From CAZHDB01 sp964531225 (lineage in GTDB: Archaea; Thermoproteota; Thermoprotei_A; Sulfolobales; Desulfurococcaceae): 8,224 nucleotides of DNA. Position numbers and translations under genes: made by a program. Below, piece by piece: positions 1-6,550 of the stretch; the first letter of the stretch is position 1, and the number at the start of each line of letters is the position of its first letter. The DNA is taken from positions 1 through 8,224 of the forward strand of contig CAZHDB010000045.1 of assembly GCA_964531225.1 (NCBI GenBank), in the 5' to 3' direction. The notes under the pieces were generated by a model. It had not been told where the DNA came from. It saw only the letters and a program-made list of their open reading frames with translations, and did no database searches.

Positions 1-16
1 TAAGGGCTTCATAGAA
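1..16 (+). other. 3' end of an archaeal tRNA intron with half a bulge-helix-bulge motif
   Basis: In canonical archaeal introns at 37/38, a 4-bp helix between exon positions 32-35 and the intron is followed by a 3-nt bulge cut after its second base. Here ATAG (11-14) supplies the helix strand and AAA (15-17) the bulge. Cleavage after base 16 leaves A17 as tRNA position 38, directly before the anticodon stem at 18-22. The partner strand is upstream of the window, so only half of the motif is seen. Confidence 0.6.
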
Positions 17-52
17 ACCGGGTGGTCGGGGGTTCGAGTCCCCCCCGGCGGA
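1..52 (+). tRNA. 3' part of an intron-containing tRNA, probably tRNA-Tyr(GTA)
   Basis: Bases 28-44 form a perfect T arm: stem GGGGG, loop TTCGAGT, stem CCCCC. Bases 45-51 (CCGGCGG) are the 3' acceptor strand and A52 is the discriminator; CCA is not encoded. The five bases before the variable loop, 18-22 (CCGGG), should be the 3' anticodon stem, but nothing upstream in the window pairs with them. An intron at position 37/38 therefore interrupts the gene, and the 5' exon lies outside the window. The acceptor strand implies a tRNA starting with C1 (C1-G72, A73), the archaeal tRNA-Tyr identity pattern. The intron end agrees: ATAG (11-14) would pair with positions 32-35 reading C-T-R-T, which fits a G-T-N anticodon. 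A tRNA is nearly certain; Tyr is an inference. Confidence 0.8.
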
Positions 53-118
53 CTACATAATTCAGTTCAAGTCTCCCATCTTCCCCATTTCTTCAAACCC
101 CTTATACATGGCCTAGCG

Positions 119-138
119 TTTTTAATAATCTGTTATTA
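119..138 (+). terminator. T-tract and small hairpin downstream of the tRNA
   Basis: A run of five T (119-123) leads into a 6-bp perfect inverted repeat, TAATAA (123-128) and TTATTA (133-138), with a 4-nt loop. Archaeal transcription ends mainly at oligo-T tracts, and this is the first such tract after the tRNA. The hairpin is AT-only and may be chance. Confidence 0.3.
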
Positions 139-173
139 TAGCCATTAGACTTTAACTTATTTTTGTGTAGTTG

Positions 174-773
174 ATGCTTAGGGAGGATAGAGTTCTTGCT
201 ATTGAGGATAGGTCTCGGTGGATGCAGCATTATTTAGCTTCTCGTTTATAAGCAATCTTAGTGTTTACCAACTAATTATTGTATTATTTGATCTACCAGC
301 AATCACGTTGAACATTTTCATGAGCTTGGACTTCATCAGGTCTCTAGTCTCTCTGCTAATAATGCTCTTTGCCGAGCTCGGAATAGCTAAGAAGCCTACA
401 AAATCCGCTCCGCTTGAGAAACAGCTCCTGATACTTATTAGCGAGAAATACAAGTCCTCAGTTAAAACAATAGGTATAAGGAAAGCAACTAGGAAGAGGG
501 CTGTAACAAAGGTTCCTGAAACTGTTGAAATAGTGGCTTGTGATTCAACTAGAATACCCATATAAAGATTGTAGATGTTCTATGTGATTCTTCGGGAACC
601 CTTGTTGCCAACCAAGAGCTTGAGGTATATGTTAATAGTAGGCTTTATTACCCTCGCCAAGACTGGGGTCTTCTGGTGAATGCGCAATATATTGTGCACC
701 AGAGGATCCGGACCTCTATGAGGTAAAGATCAGGTCCCATGACAAAATCATTTTTAAAAGAGGGTTAAGGTAA
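174..773 (+). pseudogene. Decayed gene; C-terminal part resembles an Ig-like surface domain
   Basis: No continuous reading frame, but successive pieces read as protein in plus-strand frames. Piece 1 (174-248) starts MLREDRVLAIEDRSRW. Piece 2 lies in the 218-565 frame and is convincing near its end, with VPETVEIVACDSTRIP. Piece 3 starts at 562, one base back, and reads KIVDVLCDSSGTLVANQELE then VYVNSRLYYPRQDWGLL. Piece 4 (684-773) reads CAPEDPDLYEVKIRSHDK and ends at TAA. The order of pieces 2 and 3 (beta-strand pattern, then D-S-S-G, then a V-Y-V-N strand) resembles bacterial Ig-like or invasin-type surface domains; this is pattern similarity only. The part between about 250 and 460 is ambiguous, because the minus strand is also open there (265-561). 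At least three frame changes are needed, so it is very probably non-functional. Confidence 0.55.
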
Positions 774-1318
774 ATGTTAAGAGTTGAAATTGTAGTACTA
801 CCCGCTTCTGCATAGGTAGGCATTATTGAAGGATTCAAGGAGCTTCTTGATAATGCTGACCTGCTATATTGGCCCTAACCCACTGCCAACACTACTGGAT
901 CTCAGACGGACTCTTGTTAAGCCAGGGTATATATTGTTTATGTATGAAGGTTGTGTCTGCTAAGTCCTTATAGCCTATAATCTACCCTCGATGCTTGAAG
1001 AAGGGTTTTGTACGATAGACCCCTCTCTTGGTTGATAAGGTGAGGAAGTTCTGTGAAAGTCGCTAATATAGTGGTTATACCGCTTAATGGGCATGATTCA
1101 TGTCTTCTCAACAGGATCCTGTTTATTGAAGTCTAGAGACTAGGCTTAGCCAAGATCTAGGTAAGATTGGAAAGTATATCGATAGGGCTAGGAGATCGGG
1201 TGTCCGCATACAGCTTGTCGTGGATGAAAAATACTTGGATTACATGGAGGAGTTTGGTGTCGATGCAGATACTTCTGATGAAATGGTTGATGTTGTTAAG
1301 AAGATTCTCAGGTTATAG
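774..1318 (+). pseudogene. Decayed gene, about 180 codons, unknown function
   Basis: The ATG at 774 directly follows the TAA (771-773) ending the previous remnant, with purine-rich AGGGTTAAGG just upstream; the two looked like adjacent genes of one operon. The frame starts MLRVEIVVLPASA, meets TAG at 813-815, and continues VGIIEGFKELLDNADL. A frame change near 865 gives YIGPNPLPTLLDLRRTLVK and PGYILFMYEG, then a TAA at 961-963 and LIAYNLPSMLEEGFCTIDPS. Further shifts give VDKVRKFCES (1031) and ANIVVIPLNGHDS (1062). The last piece (1160-1318) is a clean 52-residue open stretch including GVRIQLVVDEKYLDYMEEF and ending at TAG. The alternating strand and helix pattern suggests an alpha/beta soluble enzyme or binding protein; I do not recognise the family. 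The multiple stops and shifts rule out a functional gene. Confidence 0.6.
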
Positions 1319-1425
1319 CCTTGGGCTCAGGGTATAATTAGCCGCAAAGGAGGAATTCAAGCTACTATGAAGCCTCTACTGGCTATGGAAGAAACACATA
1401 ATCGAAAAGCAAATAAATCTTCTAA

Positions 1426-1468
1426 ATGATTAATGATGAAAACTCTGCTATGTCATCATTGTAATCAT
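1426..1468 (-). terminator. Long inverted repeat downstream of the 352-aa gene
   Basis: Left arm ATGATTAATGATGA (1426-1439) is complementary to the right arm at 1453-1468, apart from two unpaired bases in the right arm; the loop is 13 nt. On the minus strand it begins 47 bases past the stop of the gene ending at 1515 and is followed by T-rich sequence (TTTATTTGCTTTT). A 3' end or terminator hairpin is the simplest reading, although stem-loops are not required for archaeal termination. An operator is the alternative. Confidence 0.4.
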
Positions 1469-1514
1469 ATAGTATCTCCTCTAGAAATTGAGAGGCTTTG
1501 TAGCTCTATTGTTT

Positions 1515-2573
1515 TCATATTGGTTCTAGATATATTACTTCATGCTTGTTTATTAGTAGTACGAACATTATGTCTTCAAGACTATTTGCATGAACATGTA
1601 TTAGTTCTAGAACAGGTTTTATAACTTCATACCAGAGGCTGTTTGTTATATTTTTCTCGATCTGTATGAAGAATATGTTGTTTTGATCAGTATTGGGTAC
1701 TTTCCTTAAATCAAAGTATACGGCTCCTTGTGTCGAGATTCCTGTCTTATTGAATCTTTTAATCCATTTTTTCTCGAATTCAACTAGTTTGTTGTATACA
1801 TAGTTGTTGAATAGTTTGTCTAAGAGGTTCTTATCAGCTTCACAATTTGTTATCACAGTTATTGAGGTGATGAATGCTGGGGCTTTTTCTTCCTCATAGG
1901 GTTCGGTGAAGGCAATTATATATGGCGGACGGAAATATATGTAATAGAAGTTCCAATATTTACGGTATTCAGGACTGCATGGTCGGGGTAGTTTTATGTA
2001 GGTACCATTGTATTTGAAGGTGGTGAAGTTTGGTAGACAATACTCTGCGGGGGCAACATTAATTATTATGAATCTATATTTATCGATGTAGAATAATGCA
2101 TTAACAGAGCCTAATCCTGATTGATCGTCTCCTGAGAAGGCGCCGTTGTGATATATAAGCATTCTCTCGTTTAGTATATCATATTGTATCCACGTGATAT
2201 TATCCCATGGATGCTTTGTTCCTCTGAAATATAGTTCTGTCTCCTGGATGATCTGTCCTATGATTTTCACGATAATGAATCGTTTGAGCTCATATGTATA
2301 GTTTAAATCTTCTCTGTCATATCCGATCATTATATCCTTCCTGGTCCAGAATATGTCTATTGAGTATGTTCTTAGTTTTTTCACCCTACTCCAGTATTTG
2401 TCAAGGATCTTGCTTGTGATTCTCTCAGCCTCTCTTACATCGCTTATATTGATTATAGCCTTACTATGTGGATGGATTTGGGGATAATATGTGGGGAAAA
2501 ACAATATATACAGAGAAATGCCGATAATCAAAACAATAATGAATAATATCGTTTTCCAATACTTAGAGGACAT
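1515..2573 (-). CDS. Membrane-anchored extracytoplasmic protein, 352 aa, unknown function
   Basis: An intact frame of unrecognised family. Residues 1-7 carry two lysines, followed by one hydrophobic helix at about 8-26 (ILFIIVLIIGISLYILFF). The remaining 325 residues have no further membrane segment, so the topology is a short cytoplasmic N terminus and a large external domain. That domain has seven N-x-S/T sequons (NIS, NYT, NIT, NFT, NGT, NKT, NIT), typical of archaeal surface glycoproteins, and cysteines at 179, 199 and 244. It is rich in Tyr, Trp and Phe, with a mixed beta and helical pattern. I chose the ATG at 2573 over the GTG at 2582 because GAAGTGAT (2585-2578) is a near-perfect Shine-Dalgarno four bases before the ATG and overlaps the GTG. 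The gene is divergent from the secreted-protein gene across 142 bp, so shared control is possible. The frame is intact although flanking genes are decayed, which suggests it is still selected. Confidence 0.85.
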   Translation of the reverse strand: MSSKYWKTILFIIVLIIGISLYILFFPTYYPQIHPHSKAIINISDVREAERITSKILDKYWSRVKKLRTYSIDIFWTRKDIMIGYDREDLNYTYELKRFIIVKIIGQIIQETELYFRGTKHPWDNITWIQYDILNERMLIYHNGAFSGDDQSGLGSVNALFYIDKYRFIIINVAPAEYCLPNFTTFKYNGTYIKLPRPCSPEYRKYWNFYYIYFRPPYIIAFTEPYEEEKAPAFITSITVITNCEADKNLLDKLFNNYVYNKLVEFEKKWIKRFNKTGISTQGAVYFDLRKVPNTDQNNIFFIQIEKNITNSLWYEVIKPVLELIHVHANSLEDIMFVLLINKHEVIYLEPI

Positions 2574-2577
2574 TGTT

Positions 2578-2585
2578 ATCACTTC
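2578..2585 (-). promoter_or_regulatory. Shine-Dalgarno that decides the 2573 start
   Basis: GAAGTGAT differs at one base from GAGGTGAT, the complement of the archaeal 16S rRNA 3' end, and lies four bases before the ATG at 2573. The in-frame GTG at 2582 is part of the motif itself, and a TGA closes the frame upstream. Confidence 0.6.
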
Positions 2586-2605
2586 AAAATCGACATCTCA
2601 CAATA

Positions 2606-2614
2606 TTATTTTAT
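2606..2614 (-). promoter_or_regulatory. Probable TATA box for the 352-aa gene
   Basis: On the minus strand this reads ATAAAATAA. Its centre is about 37 bases before the ATG at 2573, so initiation about 26 bases downstream would give a leader of roughly 10 bases that just includes the Shine-Dalgarno. Confidence 0.4.
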
Positions 2615-2670
2615 GGATCAAAACAATTATATTTGTTATTTTCATAATATTGAGGCTCTTCATTTACGTA

Positions 2671-2692
2671 AAGTATATTTAGGTTTTATAAA
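2671..2692 (+). promoter_or_regulatory. Two overlapping candidate TATA boxes for the 772-aa gene
   Basis: AAGTATATTT (2671-2680) and TTTATAAA (2685-2692) both resemble archaeal TATA boxes. The second is the better match, but its start site would fall at about 2713-2716, giving a leaderless mRNA. The first would give a leader of about 14 bases that carries the AAGGTG motif. Which one is used cannot be told from the sequence. Confidence 0.5.
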
Positions 2693-2702
2693 TAAGAAAT
2701 TA

Positions 2703-2708
2703 AAGGTG
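2703..2708 (+). promoter_or_regulatory. Shine-Dalgarno AAGGTG of the 772-aa gene
   Basis: AAGGTG lies seven bases before the ATG at 2716. It matches the archaeal anti-Shine-Dalgarno over GGTG and supports this ATG, which also opens a good signal peptide. Confidence 0.5.
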
Positions 2709-2715
2709 TCTGAAT

Positions 2716-5034
2716 ATGAAGGGGAAAATAGGTGTTCCCCTTCTTACTATTTTTATTGTATTATCTATTGCTGTTATACCAGTCTATATTCCGATAGTGC
2801 ATGCTGAATCCACTACATTGTTAGAAGGACCATATAATTATGACTTTGTAATACCTAGTAAGTATTATAATGTAGGTGAATTGTTCAAGGGTCTAACATT
2901 TGATCACGAGGAAGATCCCGAATACTGGAACATTATTGCCGACAATTATAACATTATAGACAAAGCAGGTGTTAGAGGAGATCGTGCGTTATATCTTTAC
3001 TCCATGAATGGTTATGCTTCTATATACCAGTATTCCGATAATACTCATATAAACTCTGTAAAAAATGAGAAAGTACTCTTTTACGCATATGTTAGAGCCG
3101 AACAACCAGCTTCTGGAAAAATTAAAGCCAGAATAACTGTAACAATATCCGCAGGTTCTTCTGGTGGTTGCCCTCGATTATATGGTTTTATCAATGGAGA
3201 ATATGTATATGTTAATAACTTGCTTCCATCGGCTAGAGGTAGAGAAGTAAAAGAAGACTATTACCTAGTTAACCCCAGTCAATTTAGCATAATCGATAAT
3301 AAGATAAAATTCAGGATCGTAGAGAAAGATGGAGAAGAAGATCACATATATAGCATCAAAGCGTATTACATACCCAAAACTAGAGGAGACATCATAGTTT
3401 CGGAGAGCAGTACAGGAAAAGTCTTTATTATAAAAGACAAAAGCAAACTCGTTAGACCTATCGAGGTATTGGATAATTATGGTAATAATTTTGCGTTTAA
3501 GATATGGTTCATGAACATGGGCTACATCGCGGCAAGACCGAACGATACATATACTGTTGTTTTTCCAAGGCTAGAACATAAGCCCAAATTACTGCTACTG
3601 CATACGGACATTCTGTATAAGACATCATTGATGATTTACGGCTATTCTAATGGAAAATGGATAAAAATAGCTACAATAGAGCCTAGGCATAACTGGTATC
3701 TTGAGGCAATAGATTTATCCGCAACACCTCTATATAATAGTAAAGAAGATATTGTTATTAAGATAGTTTCTACGGGCTTTCATAAAATCGATTACATAGC
3801 ATTAGCTGAAATAAATAATGTTAAAGAAATTAAAAAGGAACAATTAAAGCCTCTCAAGTTAGCTGAAGCAATTCTTTCAAACGGTATAGAAAAATTAGAT
3901 GTAGTATATGCCTTAATAAATGATGACAGTGAGGTTGTGATCAAAAATGGTGACTCGCTCGATCTAACATTTATAGCAAATGATCGATTAAATAATTATA
4001 GTATTAATTATATACTTTTAGAAATAAGAGGCTATTATAAAGTAGAAGGGGATCCTACTACTACAGTTTATGGTCCATGGCTTGATCTAAGCGATGGCAA
4101 GTATCATCAGATAGCAGATTACGTTGAAATACCAAATGATGTCGAATCTGTCATGCTTAAGATCGAGTTTGAATGCTTCGACTATGATTCAACGCCTCCA
4201 CCTATAAAAGCTTATGTAAGTAGAGTAGACTTTTATATCGAACACGAATTCGATGGGACAAAAGCCGTAGCATATTACTGGGGAAACGAAGAGAGATATT
4301 GGTGGATAAACAATCATGGTTATCTAGGAATTTATAATATTTACTGGTTATCTTGGAAAGAGTATGCTACAATACAACTATATCTTGGGTATACTAAGGA
4401 GGTATGGTATCAGTACTGCCAAGAATCTATCTGTTTATATCCATATCATCCTGCAAGTGACTACTATAGAATTACTAAAATGAAAATAGTAGTTGAGACA
4501 GGCACAGACAATCCCAATGAGGGACAACCAGGATTTGGATATGAAGGCTTTAATCTTATATACATTAATGACATGAATCAAAATGATGTAACAGGAGATG
4601 TTCGTAGATATATATCTCAGGCAAGAACTATAGCTACAGCGATCGAGGACTACGCTAATGTTGCTTCAGTTACGTTATTCATAGCCTCGGTGATAGACCC
4701 TGATCCGGTATCAAAGACGTTCTTAGGGTTAGCTTCAGCTATTGCAACGGGTGTTAGTACGGCTTCCAGTATAGCCAATAAGGTTATTTTTGTTGACCCA
4801 CCAGAAATGGTGACAAGTTATAATAGCCTCGAAGCACCAATAACTTTCTATTACTCTACTATCTTTTCTATCGAAGGAAAAACCGTTGGGGAAGCCCACG
4901 CGTCTTTCTATATAGAATACAATTATTTAGCATCGTCAAGCGATTCATACATAGAAATAAGTTATGATCAGGGTGTTGCAGACTATCTAAGTTGCGAGAT
5001 AAATATTCATGTAACAGCGCCAGAACTATCCTAA
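2716..5034 (+). CDS. Secreted multidomain beta-rich protein with C-terminal helical hairpin, 772 aa
   Basis: The frame is intact. Residues 1-30 form a signal peptide: K2 and K4, a hydrophobic core at about 5-28, and a likely cleavage site after VHA30. No other typical anchor is evident, so export to the cell surface or medium is expected. Residues of about 45-220 and 225-375 look like carbohydrate-binding or discoidin-type beta-sandwiches; the second has LMIYGYSNGKWIKIATIEP and ends with HKIDYIALAE. A third beta segment spans about 395-525, followed by a Trp/Tyr-rich part (525-600) with C568 and C573, which could form a disulfide. D619-D628 (DMNQNDVTGD) resembles an acidic calcium loop. Residues of about 633-690 are two helices rich in Ala, Ser, Thr and Ile joined by DPDP (661-664); a beta-rich tail follows. 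No catalytic motif is recognised. It could be an adhesin, S-layer-associated protein, glycan-binding protein or membrane-active protein. Domain names are pattern-based only. Confidence 0.9.
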   Translation: MKGKIGVPLLTIFIVLSIAVIPVYIPIVHAESTTLLEGPYNYDFVIPSKYYNVGELFKGLTFDHEEDPEYWNIIADNYNIIDKAGVRGDRALYLYSMNGYASIYQYSDNTHINSVKNEKVLFYAYVRAEQPASGKIKARITVTISAGSSGGCPRLYGFINGEYVYVNNLLPSARGREVKEDYYLVNPSQFSIIDNKIKFRIVEKDGEEDHIYSIKAYYIPKTRGDIIVSESSTGKVFIIKDKSKLVRPIEVLDNYGNNFAFKIWFMNMGYIAARPNDTYTVVFPRLEHKPKLLLLHTDILYKTSLMIYGYSNGKWIKIATIEPRHNWYLEAIDLSATPLYNSKEDIVIKIVSTGFHKIDYIALAEINNVKEIKKEQLKPLKLAEAILSNGIEKLDVVYALINDDSEVVIKNGDSLDLTFIANDRLNNYSINYILLEIRGYYKVEGDPTTTVYGPWLDLSDGKYHQIADYVEIPNDVESVMLKIEFECFDYDSTPPPIKAYVSRVDFYIEHEFDGTKAVAYYWGNEERYWWINNHGYLGIYNIYWLSWKEYATIQLYLGYTKEVWYQYCQESICLYPYHPASDYYRITKMKIVVETGTDNPNEGQPGFGYEGFNLIYINDMNQNDVTGDVRRYISQARTIATAIEDYANVASVTLFIASVIDPDPVSKTFLGLASAIATGVSTASSIANKVIFVDPPEMVTSYNSLEAPITFYYSTIFSIEGKTVGEAHASFYIEYNYLASSSDSYIEISYDQGVADYLSCEINIHVTAPELS

Positions 5035-5049
5035 GAGTTATAACAATAC

Positions 5050-5085
5050 TTTAGTTATTTTCTATAAATACTTTTCTTCTATGCT
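5050..5085 (+). terminator. T/pyrimidine-rich terminator after the 772-aa gene
   Basis: Starting 16 bases past the stop codon are two T-rich stretches, TTTAGTTATTTTCT and CTTTTCTTCT, without a strong hairpin. This is the usual appearance of an archaeal oligo-T terminator. Confidence 0.45.
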
Positions 5086-5332
5086 TATACACTGTCATTC
5101 ATTATAAAGCATGCCCTACTGATACGATCTTATTCTATAAATAGTATGGTAATTAAACCTATAATACATGGATTTTAGGAAAAATATAATGAAAAATATC
5201 AATTATTATAGCTAAATATTCTATAGGTCTCTTTTCTAGGTAATATTTCATGTCACTATTATTCTAGATTTTTATAGTTCAAAAAGGTATACTATATTTT
5301 TCTGTTCTATTGTGCTATGACTATTTTAGCCA

Positions 5333-5368
5333 CGTAGTTTTAATATCAGGCCTATTTATAAAACTACG
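5333..5368. repeat. Perfect 10-bp inverted repeat
   Basis: CGTAGTTTTA (5333-5342) and TAAAACTACG (5359-5368) are exact reverse complements separated by 16 bases. The sequence after the right arm is T-rich on the plus strand (CTTTCTTTATTTTATA). It could be a stem-loop RNA end, a protein-binding site or the terminal repeats of a tiny relic. No gene abuts it. Confidence 0.5.
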
Positions 5369-5705
5369 ATCATGTAGAAGACCTTTCTTTATTTTATATA
5401 AATAGTCTTTATGCGTTTCTAATTTAGCTTCAAGCTTATTGATTACACAGCTTATATTATGATGCATGAATACCTTAGTAATAATTTAATGATGGATTTC
5501 TGGCTGCGTATAAAAGAACTTGGCATAGCATGTCCATTTTCCACTTGCTATATGTACATGATAAAGTTTTAAAGTTTATAAGTAACTATTTCAGAGAATA
5601 TTCCTATTCGTTATCAAATATAATATTCTTCCTTTCCCTAGTCATTTTGCTAAATTTACTCCTAGTTATAGTATTATCGGTAGACTTAAAGATCTTCTTT
5701 AGACT

Positions 5706-6453
5706 CTACTTGGAACTCAACTTTTCATAGTCTAGTCTTTTTGAATAAGTGCTATAAGATCTTTTCTGCTCATACTCATTCATCTCAATATTGAATATGT
5801 CTGCCATGGCTCTTAGAAGCCTGAATTTCGGGCTTTTTCTCTATTTTTTAAAGCCGTATATAAAAGATGCGGTTCGCCAATTACGTCCTTTACGCTGGGA
5901 TCGAGACGATACCTCTTGTAACTAGGCAGTAAAGCTGTAAAACCAGCTATAATATCTGGCTTAAACTTCATAAGTGCATATACCGGTGATCCCTTATTTC
6001 ACCTATAATCCTCTCTACTAGCTGTAGAGATGGCAATTTAGGGACTAATTCTTTCAAGGTACTTGACATACTTTACTAGCTTCTCTTTATCAAGTACACG
6101 TAGAAGTCTCCCTATTACCCATATATAGGTAGTTAGGGCTGACGTTTTACCTTCTTGGCCTTCATATAAAATATGAACCTCATACTACATCACGACCCAT
6201 TATATCCAGCTCCACATCATTACTGATCATCCATTTCGATACGGCTCTAGTCTCATCAAGATGATATATTGTTGTAGATTAGTTATAGTTATGCCGCTCA
6301 AAAGATCATAGTAGAGCTCTTCTAAGGATAATAGCATACCTGTCAAGATGATTTCTAGCATACAGTAATATAGTCTTTATACTCTTCTCACTGACGTATA
6401 ACTGTACCATCGTCTGTCTTTAGGTAGCTATGTTTAAGAAGGAAGACGGAAAC
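5706..6453 (-). pseudogene. Decayed gene of about 240 codons, unknown function
   Basis: Reading the minus strand downward from 6453, coding-like pieces follow one another in shifting frames: FLLKHSYLKTDDGTVIR, then from 6410 MVQLYVSEKSIKTILLYARN. Next, from 6358, comes SLEELYYDLLSGITITNLQQ, and from 6257 KWMISNDVELDIMGRDVV up to a TGA. From 6178, HILYEGQEGKTSALTTYIW and LLRVLDKEKLVKYVKYLERI follow. Two in-frame stops (TAA 6040-6038, TAG 6005-6003) precede PVYALMKFKPDIIAGFTALL, and the end reads RAMADIFNIEMNEYEQK before a TAG at 5708-5706. The pieces join into one mixed helical and alpha/beta protein without a signal peptide, so a cytoplasmic protein is likely. VELDIMGRD faintly recalls a nuclease-fold strand-turn, but no complete catalytic set is visible. 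At least four frame changes and several stops mark it as dead. The 5' end is uncertain. Confidence 0.6.
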
Positions 6454-6550
6454 CTGGAATTAGAGCTTCTGGCGGCCTGAAATTTTATGATAGTATTAGA
6501 CAGGGCTGGAATCAGCTATTGTTTCTTTCTTAATCATTATTTATTAGTTA

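Larger units (their letters stand above)
5035..5705. other. AT-rich stretch with no convincing gene
   Basis: This very AT-rich stretch (about 25% GC in the sampled block 5341-5400) has many short stops in all frames. It holds a T-rich terminator-like start, one perfect inverted repeat (5333-5368), and a TATA-like TATAAAAG at 5509-5516. An open frame at 5530-5730 would encode 66 hydrophobic residues with one membrane-like segment. It has no Shine-Dalgarno, and its ATG is too close to the TATA box, so I do not call it a gene. I see nothing else here. Confidence 0.5.

Noticed and set aside
265..561. A 98-codon minus-strand frame with a hydrophobic stretch
   Set aside because: No Shine-Dalgarno or TATA box at the right place. 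The plus strand at 470-565 continues smoothly into the next coding-like piece (CDSTRIP then KIVDVLCD), so the plus strand is favoured, but this is not certain.
1426..1468. C/D box guide RNA (ATGATGA in both arms)
   Set aside because: No D box (CTGA) at a suitable distance on either strand; a plain hairpin explains the repetition.
1433..1624. Plus-strand frame of 63 codons
   Set aside because: It lies across the inverted repeat and antisense to the 3' end of the intact minus-strand gene, with no start signals.
2491..2807. Two plus-strand frames overlapping the divergent promoter region
   Set aside because: They overlap the N terminus of the intact minus-strand gene, the promoters and the signal-peptide region of the 772-aa gene in another frame.
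5530..5730. Small plus-strand frame, 66 codons, with one membrane-like segment
   Set aside because: Hydrophobic frames arise easily in AT-rich sequence. There is no Shine-Dalgarno, the TATA-like box is too close to the ATG, and its end overlaps the minus-strand pseudogene.
6130..6178. Possible Walker A motif (EGQEGKTS) in the decayed minus-strand gene
   Set aside because: The motif needs G-x4-G-K-S/T; the first glycine position is a tyrosine here, and a frame break lies just upstream.
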